Shown piece after piece: positions 8,442 to 15,078 of a stretch of 64,000 nt of DNA. Location of the stretch: positions 124,001 through 188,000 of the forward strand of contig JABJKH010000089.1 in NCBI GenBank assembly GCA_018660465.1. Direction: 5' to 3'. Under the pieces are notes generated by a model, which saw nothing but the letters and a program-made list of their open reading frames with translations, was not told where the DNA came from and searched no databases. This stretch comes from Rhodospirillaceae bacterium. GTDB taxonomy: Bacteria > Pseudomonadota > Alphaproteobacteria > Rhodospirillales > JABJKH01. Each line of letters opens with the position of its first letter. Position 1 is the stretch's first letter. A program made the position numbers and the translations under genes.

Positions 8442-10211
8442 ATGAGCACCTATGCCGCCCCCTTGGCCGACCAGATGTTCTTGATGAACGAGGTGCTCGA
8501 CTTAGGGGAAATCGCGGCGCTGCCTGGCTACGAAGATGCCACCCCTGATCTTGTTTCCGCAATTTTGGAAGAAGCCGGAAAGTTCGGCGCGGAAGTCTTA
8601 GCCCCCCTCAATCAATCTGGCGACGAACAAGGATGTTCGTTTGAAAACGGCGTCGTCCGCACCCCGGATGGTTTTGCCAATGCCTATGCCCAGTTTGTCG
8701 AAACCGGTTGGAACAGCCTTGGTGCGCCAACTGACTACGACGGTCAGGGAATGCCGACGCTGGTATCAACAGCGGTTTCAGAAATCTGGCATGGCGCAAA
8801 CATGTCCTTTGGCTTGTGTCCGCTGCTGAACCAAGGCGGCATCGAAGCGCTAACCGCGCACGGGTCGGATGCGTTGAAGACGACCTATTTACCCAAAATG
8901 GTTTCCGGCGAATGGCCATCGACAATGAACCTGACTGAATCCCAAGCCGGATCAGACCTTGCGCAAATCAACACCAAGTCCGTCCGCGACGGTGAGCACT
9001 ACAAGATCACGGGCCAAAAAATATTTATCTCCTACGGCGAACACGACATGGCGGCCAACATAGTTCATTTGGTTTTGGCGCGATCTCCGGACGGACCCGA
9101 AGGTATCAAAGGGCTTTCACTTTTCCTCGTACCAAAAGTCTTGGCAAATGACGATGCCAGCCTCGGCGAGCGCAATGACCTTCGCTGCGTTTCGATCGAG
9201 CACAAGCTGGGGCTGAAAGCCAGCCCCACAGCGGTGATGTCTTTCGGCGACGATGGCGGGGCTGTGGGCTATTTGATCGGTGAAGAAAATCACGGCATCA
9301 AAAATATGTTCACGATGATGAACAACACGCGATTGTCGGTGGGGCTGCAAGGTGTCGCTGTGGCAGAACGCGCCTATCAGCGTGCCCTCGCCTATGCCAA
9401 GGAACGCATTCAAGGCCACGATGCAGCAAGCGACAACGTGTCCTCCGCCCCCATCATTCGCCACCCAGATGTCCGCCGCATGCTCATGGCAATGAAGACC
9501 CAGACCGAAGCCACTCGGGCCGTCGCCTATTACATGGCTTCCTGCCTCGACTTCGCCCATCGCCACCCAGACGAAAACATTCGCCAAGCCAACCAAGCGA
9601 TGGCCGACTTGCTGACCCCGGTCGTAAAAGCCTGGAGCACCGACACCGGTGCCGCTGTCGCCGACCTTGGCATTCAAGTCCATGGCGGCATGGGATACAT
9701 CGAAGAAACCGGCGCCGCCCAGCACTTCCGCGACGTCCGCGTAACCGCAATCTACGAAGGCACCAACGGTATTCAGGCAGCGGATTTGGTCGGCAGAAAA
9801 GTTGCTCGTGAAAATGCAGAGTCTGTTAAGGCACTGATAAAGCTTATAAAAGATGACTTAGAAGGGTTCAATTCTGACAACGCCCATTTATCTAACGCCG
9901 TCAATGCCCTCAGCAACGCCACAGATTGGATCATCTCCACCTACCCAACCGCCCCCCAACATGTCGCCGCGGGCGCCGTCCATTACACCAGAATGCTCGG
10001 CCTCACCATGGGCGGGTGGCTGATGGCAAAGGCAGCGTCGAAGGCTTTCGAACTTACCAATGCAGGAACCGGCAACCCAGAATTTCTCGAAGCTAAAATC
10101 CTATCCGCCCGATTTTTCGCCGATCAATATGTGTCTCAGGTGCCGGCAATATTGGAGTTGGTTAAGTCGGGTGCTAATTCTCTTAAAAATGTGCGGGACG
10201 AGCACTTTTAG
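8442..10211 (+). CDS. Acyl-CoA dehydrogenase, long (DmdC-like) type
   Basis: 589 residues, matching the ~590-residue DmdC/FadE-like subgroup with an extra C-terminal domain after the usual ACAD fold. Visible motifs are NLTESQAGSDLAQI near 165 (FAD and substrate binding), IQVHGGMGYIEETGAAQHFRD near 405 and AIYEGTNGIQAADLVGRK near 432, where the Glu is the expected catalytic base. Relatives include 3-methylmercaptopropionyl-CoA dehydrogenase of DMSP demethylation, but the other dmd genes are absent here, so the acyl substrate is left open. It directly follows the FAD oxidoreductase. Confidence 0.88.
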   Translation: MSTYAAPLADQMFLMNEVLDLGEIAALPGYEDATPDLVSAILEEAGKFGAEVLAPLNQSGDEQGCSFENGVVRTPDGFANAYAQFVETGWNSLGAPTDYDGQGMPTLVSTAVSEIWHGANMSFGLCPLLNQGGIEALTAHGSDALKTTYLPKMVSGEWPSTMNLTESQAGSDLAQINTKSVRDGEHYKITGQKIFISYGEHDMAANIVHLVLARSPDGPEGIKGLSLFLVPKVLANDDASLGERNDLRCVSIEHKLGLKASPTAVMSFGDDGGAVGYLIGEENHGIKNMFTMMNNTRLSVGLQGVAVAERAYQRALAYAKERIQGHDAASDNVSSAPIIRHPDVRRMLMAMKTQTEATRAVAYYMASCLDFAHRHPDENIRQANQAMADLLTPVVKAWSTDTGAAVADLGIQVHGGMGYIEETGAAQHFRDVRVTAIYEGTNGIQAADLVGRKVARENAESVKALIKLIKDDLEGFNSDNAHLSNAVNALSNATDWIISTYPTAPQHVAAGAVHYTRMLGLTMGGWLMAKAASKAFELTNAGTGNPEFLEAKILSARFFADQYVSQVPAILELVKSGANSLKNVRDEHF

Positions 10212-10267
10212 GAAATAAGGGTTACCCCCATTGCTTCCGTCTGCTCAAGAGCGACGGCAGCACATCT

Positions 10268-10303
10268 AGTGATTTCCCCCATGCGCCTGCTATACTATCG
10301 GTA
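10268..10303 (+). promoter_or_regulatory. Candidate promoter of the integrase-like gene, possibly leaderless
   Basis: TATACT at 10291-10296 is a good -10 element only six bases before the ATG at 10303, so transcription would begin at or next to the start codon. The matching -35 position (AGTGAT, 10268-10273) is poor. Inferred from base pattern only. Confidence 0.3.
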
Positions 10304-11579
10304 TGGTTGAAAGACGATCCCTTACCCCTGAATTTATTAATGAGCTAGTTAGCCCTAAGACGGGTGAACGTTGGGTTGCAGATACTAAAATTCGAGGGTT
10401 CGGTATCCGCTTGTGGAGTAGCAAGCGCGGCGATGGTGCGGCATTTGGGGTGCGTACAAGCAACTTAGAAGGAAAGGCTATACGCAAAACGTTTGATCCA
10501 TTTGGAAGAAATTCACACAGGTGGCGTTGGTATATCAATTTCTCCGATGGCAACATAGATTTTTCCAATGGCATTCCAATGGGCTTCTTTTTAGATGACG
10601 CACGTAGTTGGGCTAGAAAAGTAATTGGGCAAGCAAAGGGCCGAATTCCAACTGATGACGAGCAAGTACAAATTAATGTGGAAGATCAAAAAAACCGAGA
10701 GCAATTTTCTAGACAACTCCAGGGTATTACGCTCGAGCGCGCTGCCGACATTATCTTATTCTATGGCCCACATAGGGGATGGTCCGACACATACACTTAC
10801 CAAATGAAAAAGTTATTCCATTCGAATGTCCCAGAACGATTAAAAAGAAAATTAATAAAGAAAATTACGAGGAACGATATTGAAAACGTGCTTTCATCTG
10901 AAATGGTAAGACCTTCAAACGCTCGCGCATTGAGGAGCTTACTTCATCAAATATTTGAACGTGTCAGTATACTTAGGGGGCCAGAAATTTTGGACGGTAT
11001 GCCTGGATACGCGCCCAATTTATATAAACGAAAACTTTCAAAAGAGACTGAATTTATTAACTCACTTAAGCATGATGATTTTATTCAACTATTTCAATTT
11101 CTTGAAGAAAAAATGATAAGTGGCCCCAACTTTGTTGTTTGCGGTTGAGCTTTGAATTGCAGGCGCCTTTTTCTCGATTACTGTCGGCGCGTTGGGATCA
11201 GATTTTTGAAAATAGATGGTACCCGTTTGGACCGGAAGAGAGGAAATATTGGCATTTGCTATGTGATCGAATTGATATGCCTGCTTATAAAATTCTTGAA
11301 CGGGTTCACAAGTATGGTAATTCGGATTTTGGTGGATCGGACTATTGGTTTCCAAGTCAAACGTCGTCGCAAGGGCATATTAAAAACCCAGATCGTGTTT
11401 GGCGATCTATTTTAAAAGAAATTGCCTGGCCCTTTGTGCCAATCCGACTTATTTCGTCTCATTATTTAAATTTACCTAATTTTGATCGGCCACGATTTAA
11501 CCAAAAATGGCAGGATGAACAAAATCAAATTGCGGCAAAATTGTCCACAATTTCCGGAATTTGCGATCTAACCCATTGA
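10303..11579 (+). pseudogene. Tyrosine-recombinase (integrase)-like protein, frameshifted and catalytically degenerate
   Basis: Two overlapping frames together give about 424 residues, normal for a phage-type integrase. The first (10303-11148) has an arm-binding-like N-terminus (DTKIRGFGIRLW) and a SAM-like core-binding domain near residues 145-225. The second runs to 11579 and continues naturally (LRLSFELQAPFSRLLSARWDQI) if the frame changes at the A6 run at 11108-11113; one missing A would explain it. In the catalytic half the usual Arg of box I aligns with Pro, and no HxLRR motif or closing Tyr can be found. It may therefore be a decayed integrase, a degenerate recombinase-like protein, or carry a sequencing error. 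AT-rich compared with its surroundings. Confidence 0.65.
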
Positions 11580-11657
11580 TAGATATGGTAGGACACCTGG
11601 TTTCAAAGAATTTCATCGCTTGATGAATTAGGCTAATTTCTAGATAACATTCCCTCA

Positions 11658-11669
11658 GAACGGCCGTTC
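11658..11669. promoter_or_regulatory. Perfect 12-bp palindrome, candidate operator
   Basis: GAACGGCCGTTC reads identically on both strands and lies 32 bp before the small HTH-like gene, where an autoregulatory protein could bind. The spacing does not fit a LexA box. Inference only. Confidence 0.3.
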
Positions 11670-11701
11670 ATTTTCCTAAACGCTTCAAAAGGAGTGAACA
11701 A

Positions 11702-11878
11702 ATGAAGCATCTTTCTTTGACGGAAATTGCGGTAATTAAGGCTAGAATTGTTCGAGGTGATAAATATCATGAGATCGCGTCGGACTATCGAATAAATCAA
11801 GGTCGAATTGCAGACTTAAAATTCGGTCGGATTTATCGAGAAGTAAATCCCGCTAATCTAGAAACTCGTGGAAAATAG
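11702..11878 (+). CDS. Small helix-turn-helix-like protein (58 aa)
   Basis: ATG at 11702 follows an excellent ribosome-binding site (AAAAGGAG, 11687-11694). The product is 58 residues, basic, and shows a probable helix-turn-helix: LTEIAVIKARIVRG, DKYHEIASDYRIN, then QGRIADLKFGRIYREV. Short proteins of this shape are common in mobile elements as regulators or excisionase-like factors. It sits 122 bp after the integrase-like gene, on the same strand, with a palindrome upstream and a hairpin terminator directly downstream, so it looks like its own transcription unit. The function is not known. Confidence 0.6.
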   Translation: MKHLSLTEIAVIKARIVRGDKYHEIASDYRINQGRIADLKFGRIYREVNPANLETRGK

Positions 11879-11887
11879 ATATATTTT

Positions 11888-11915
11888 GAGGATCGGCGAA
11901 ATTCCGTCGATCCTC
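11888..11915 (+). terminator. Hairpin terminator after the small HTH gene
   Basis: Arms starting GAGGATCG and ending CGATCCTC pair over 11 positions (one G-U) around a 6-base loop, ten bases after the stop codon. The following sequence is T-rich (ATATTTTT after a short gap) rather than a clean T run, so efficiency is uncertain. Confidence 0.5.
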
Positions 11916-12038
11916 GTTGTCTAAAATATTTTTCATTGAGCAGTCCAAGCGTCACATCTTGCCCTTTGCGCGTAGTAGACTAACTCAGACAAAGTTTTCC
12001 CTGATGCAAGTGATGTGCCCCCAGCATGGATATAACGC

Positions 12039-12067
12039 TTTACGTTTAATGCATATCATTATATATT
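12039..12067 (+). promoter_or_regulatory. higBA promoter with inverted-repeat operator
   Basis: TTTACG (12039-12044) and TATATT (12062-12067) are separated by 17 bp, a good sigma70-type promoter. The spacer holds the inverted repeat TAATG-N5-CATTA (12047-12061), where HigA would block polymerase; HigA autoregulation is known in the family. The predicted start of transcription coincides with the GTG of higB at 12074, so the message may be leaderless. Confidence 0.5.
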
Positions 12068-12073
12068 ATCTCT

Positions 12074-12364
12074 GTGCTAAAATCGTATAAGAACGCCAAA
12101 ACCCGCCGAGTACATGAAACGGGGAATCCAAAAGGTTTCAAAGGCTTGGATGGTGCTCGGGCGGTTCGTGTTCTTGACCTGTTAGATGATGCCGCAACAC
12201 TTGCCGACCTTCCAAGGCTTGCAAGCTATCGATTGCATAAGCTAACTGGAAATCTTGAGGGAAAATGGTCAATAACATCAAACCTTCCTTGGGCAATTAT
12301 CTTTGAAATTGCAGAGGACAAAAAATTTGAGAATGTCGAAATAGTTAACTATCACAAGGGATAA
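12074..12364 (+). CDS. higB: HigB-type toxin (RelE/ParE superfamily)
   Basis: 96 residues beginning VLKSYKNAKTRRVHETG, the usual opening of HigB toxins, followed by RAVRVLDLLDDAATLADL and RLHKLTGNLEGKWSI. HigB proteins cut mRNA on the ribosome. The position where many homologues carry the terminal WRIxF segment reads LPWAIIFEI, so the Arg is replaced by Ala here and activity may be altered. The GTG start fits homologues and no ribosome-binding site precedes it. higA follows after 6 bp, toxin first, as is normal for HigBA. Confidence 0.85.
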   Translation: MLKSYKNAKTRRVHETGNPKGFKGLDGARAVRVLDLLDDAATLADLPRLASYRLHKLTGNLEGKWSITSNLPWAIIFEIAEDKKFENVEIVNYHKG

Positions 12365-12370
12365 AGCAGC

Positions 12371-12664
12371 ATGACGAGAATTCATACGCACCCCGGCGAA
12401 ATTCTTGGCGATGAGTTGGAAGCGCTGGGAATGTCAAAAAATGCTTTGGCGAAAGCTCTTGGAACAGATGCTTCTCGCATTGGCGAAATTGTTGCCAAGC
12501 GGCGCGGTGTTTCCGCCGACATGGCCATTCGGCTTGCCGAATATTTCGACGGTGCGCCCGATTTTTGGCTGACCATGCAGGCACGCCACGATCTCAGCGT
12601 CATCGAAACTTCAAAAGGTAGCAAAATTCGTCGTCAGGTTCGAAAGCCGGACGTCGCAGCGTAG
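12371..12664 (+). CDS. higA: HigA-family antitoxin
   Basis: 97 residues with an XRE-type helix-turn-helix. HPGEILGDELEALGMSKNAL at residues 7-26 is the diagnostic HigA opening, followed by IGEIVAKRRGVSADMAIRL and the family's FDGAPDFWLTMQARHDL near residue 59. It neutralises HigB and represses the higBA promoter through its DNA-binding domain (family knowledge). Base composition here is closer to the chromosomal genes than that of the island to its left. AAAGCAGC lies just before the ATG. Confidence 0.93.
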   Translation: MTRIHTHPGEILGDELEALGMSKNALAKALGTDASRIGEIVAKRRGVSADMAIRLAEYFDGAPDFWLTMQARHDLSVIETSKGSKIRRQVRKPDVAA

Positions 12665-12735
12665 TTCTTTGTTTTTGAGAAGGTCAAGGGCACAAAATTG
12701 ACGATTTCGGTCTTCCCAACCCCTTGAAACAAAAC

Positions 12736-12771
12736 AGCTAAATTTAGCTTGGGTTATCGCTTTGTTAACCC
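12736..12771. other. Two adjacent palindromes between higA and lptF
   Basis: AGCTAAATTTAGCT (12736-12749) is a perfect 14-bp palindrome. Directly after it GGGTTA and TAACCC form an inverted repeat across nine bases (12751-12771). They lie 60-95 bp before the lptF start and could be operators of the lptF operon or a weak terminator for higBA. No T run follows. Confidence 0.35.
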
Positions 12772-12830
12772 TTGATTCTTTACACTTTTTCCCACATTTT
12801 GGCCTGCTGTAGGCTTTGATCTGGGCACTC

Positions 12831-13967
12831 ATGAAACGACTGAATATATATGTTTTACGCCAACTGCTGGTGGGCATGATTTTTGTGACCGCCGGGCTGA
12901 CGTGCGTCATCTGGCTGAGCCAGTCGCTTCGGTTCGTCGAGATGATCGTCAACCGAGGGCTTTCTGCGGGCACGTTCCTCTATTTGACGGCCCTGCTGCT
13001 GCCCAATTTCATTACCATTATTATCCCAATTGCGCTTTTCACGGTGGTTGTTTTTATCTACAGCAAAATGATCAACGACCGGGAACTCACTGTCATGCGG
13101 GCCTCCGGTTTGAGCCAATTTTCCCTCGCTAAACCAGCCATTATCATGGCCTTAATGGTCATGATGATGGGGTATGCGTTGAATCTTTACGTCGTTCCCC
13201 AGACCTATAAGGCGTTCCGGGAAATGCAGTGGGATATTCGATTTAGCTATTCCCACGTATTGTTGCAGGAAGGCGCGTTCAATAACATTTCGAATAACAT
13301 CACCGTATATGTTCGCGAACGCACGCCGGATGGACAACTTCATGGCATCCTGGTCCAAGATGCCCGAAAGCCGGAAAGTCCCTTTACCATCATGGCCGAA
13401 CGCGGGGCGCTTGCAAAATCACCCAATGGGGCTCGGGTGATTATGGAAGCCGGCAATCGGCAAGCCATCGACAAGAAGACAAATCGGCTCTCGATCCTTT
13501 ATTTTGACAAATACATTTTTGATTTAGGGACGAGGTCCAAAAAAACGGAGGTACGCTTTCGCGAGGCACGAGAGAGAACGCTTGACGATCTCTTCAATTT
13601 GGACCGCGACAAGCTGATGAACCCCGCTGATGTGGGCAAGTTTACCGTCGAGGCTCATAAACGCCTGACATCGCCAATTACGGTACTCGGATTTGCACTC
13701 GTTGGATTGGCTTGCCTGATATCAGGTAGTTTCAGCCGCCGCATGCAATCCCGCAGAATTGTCCTTGCAGTGGCCATCATAATTGGGCTTCAAGGGTTTT
13801 CGCTGATTTTAGAAAATCTCTGCGCCAAAAACCTAAGCCTGATTCCGTTTTTGTATTTTACTGCGATTTTGCCAGTGATCGCAGGATTCACTTTCATGAT
13901 GCGGTCACCTCACGGACGACGATCCAAATCTGTAGGCGAAGCTCAAATTCCAGTGGGGGAACAATAG
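12831..13967 (+). CDS. lptF: LPS export ABC permease LptF
   Basis: Inner-membrane permease half of the LptB2FG transporter that extracts lipopolysaccharide and passes it to LptC. From ATG 12831 it has 378 residues: helices in the first ~110 (LRQLLVGMIFVTAGLTCVIW, then LLLPNFITIIIPIALF), a large periplasmic beta-jellyroll, and three C-terminal helices from ~285. A TTG at 12816 is an alternative start with no better ribosome-binding site. The C-terminus is Arg-rich. It begins a run of same-strand genes through rsmA. Confidence 0.92.
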   Translation: MKRLNIYVLRQLLVGMIFVTAGLTCVIWLSQSLRFVEMIVNRGLSAGTFLYLTALLLPNFITIIIPIALFTVVVFIYSKMINDRELTVMRASGLSQFSLAKPAIIMALMVMMMGYALNLYVVPQTYKAFREMQWDIRFSYSHVLLQEGAFNNISNNITVYVRERTPDGQLHGILVQDARKPESPFTIMAERGALAKSPNGARVIMEAGNRQAIDKKTNRLSILYFDKYIFDLGTRSKKTEVRFREARERTLDDLFNLDRDKLMNPADVGKFTVEAHKRLTSPITVLGFALVGLACLISGSFSRRMQSRRIVLAVAIIIGLQGFSLILENLCAKNLSLIPFLYFTAILPVIAGFTFMMRSPHGRRSKSVGEAQIPVGEQ

Positions 13968-13970
13968 ACA

Positions 13971-15071
13971 ATGTTCCTGTCCACAATAATTTCATCCTAT
14001 ATCGGACGCAATTTTTTGGTGGCGTTTATCGTTTTGTTCGCGGCATTTTTATTGTTGATTCTGATGATTGATACCATCGAATTGATGCGCCGCACCGCAA
14101 GCAGATCTGAAGTCTCGTTCAATGATGTTATTCAGTTGGCCTTGCTAAAGCTTCCTCACATTGGTCAGAAAATTTTCCCCTTCGCCGTATTGTTTGCAGG
14201 AATGACCGCATTCTGGCGGCTGACACGCAGTCATGAATTGGAAATCATCCGCGCGGCGGGTGTATCCGCATGGCAATTTCTTTTCCCGATTTTGTTTCTC
14301 GCGTTTTTCTTGGGCGTTTTGAAGGTTACCGTTCTCAACCCTCTTTCATCGGCGACTTTATCACGCTACGAAAAGCTAGAAGCGACCCTATTAAAGGGGC
14401 AAAAAAGCCTGCTTTCGTTGTCGTCAACGGGGCTATGGCTTCGTCAAGCCGGATCAAAGGGACAATCCGTTTTACATGCCCAGCGTTTTCTACAGCACGG
14501 TCGAGACATTGAACTCAGAGAAGTTGTGGTGTTCCTCTACAAAGGTGCCGATCATTTCGTTGGGCGCATAGACGCCGAATCAGCGAAGCTGGAAGATGGC
14601 TTTTGGAACATGCGCAATGCCTGGCTCAATACACCAGAAGAGGCTCCCAAGTTCGAAAAACAACATTGGCTGGAAACTGACCTGACCATGGATAAAATTC
14701 AGGATAGTTTTGCGCCGCCCGAAACCATGTCATTTTGGGCGTTACCCGGATTTATTGAAGCTCTTGAGGAAGCGGGCTTTTCTGCCGTTCGTCATCGTCT
14801 GCACTGGCACAGCCTGCTGGCAGCCCCCCTATTGATGTGCGCCATGGTCCTGATTGCGGCAACATTCACGCTGCGCCAAGCCCGGCGTGGCGGCACGACA
14901 TTTATCATTGGTGGCGGTGTCTTAACCGGGTTTGTTTTCTATTTTTTCTCGGATGTTGTTTTTGCACTTGGTCTATCCGACAGCATTCCCGTGATCCTAG
15001 CTGCGTGGACGCCATCCGGTGTTATGACGTTACTTGGGCTCGCTATGTTGCTACATCTGGAAGACGGGTAG
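13971..15071 (+). CDS. lptG: LPS export ABC permease LptG
   Basis: 366 residues, partner permease of LptF. The N-terminal segment (YIGRNFLVAFIVLFAAFLLL) and RAAGVSAWQFLFPILFLAFF near 92 are typical, followed by a periplasmic domain and C-terminal helices ending in a short tail. It starts 3 bp after the lptF stop, consistent with translational coupling and equal production of the two subunits. The lptD start lies 7 bp downstream. Confidence 0.92.
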   Translation: MFLSTIISSYIGRNFLVAFIVLFAAFLLLILMIDTIELMRRTASRSEVSFNDVIQLALLKLPHIGQKIFPFAVLFAGMTAFWRLTRSHELEIIRAAGVSAWQFLFPILFLAFFLGVLKVTVLNPLSSATLSRYEKLEATLLKGQKSLLSLSSTGLWLRQAGSKGQSVLHAQRFLQHGRDIELREVVVFLYKGADHFVGRIDAESAKLEDGFWNMRNAWLNTPEEAPKFEKQHWLETDLTMDKIQDSFAPPETMSFWALPGFIEALEEAGFSAVRHRLHWHSLLAAPLLMCAMVLIAATFTLRQARRGGTTFIIGGGVLTGFVFYFFSDVVFALGLSDSIPVILAAWTPSGVMTLLGLAMLLHLEDG

Positions 15072-15078
15072 GCAACAA

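Noticed and set aside
9117-9725. 202-codon open frame on the minus strand
   Set aside because: Antisense to the conserved core of the acyl-CoA dehydrogenase; composition follows that gene's codon pattern.
10237-10257. Hairpin (CCGTC...GACGG) after the acyl-CoA dehydrogenase as terminator
   Set aside because: The stem has a bulge and no T run follows, so termination is not supported.
10212-10302. Attachment site for the integrase-like gene
   Set aside because: No tRNA gene and no direct repeat shared with the right side of the island could be found by eye.
11108-11148. Programmed -1 frameshift in the integrase-like gene
   Set aside because: The A6 run is not a standard slippery heptamer in frame and no downstream stimulatory structure is evident; mutation or sequencing error is simpler.
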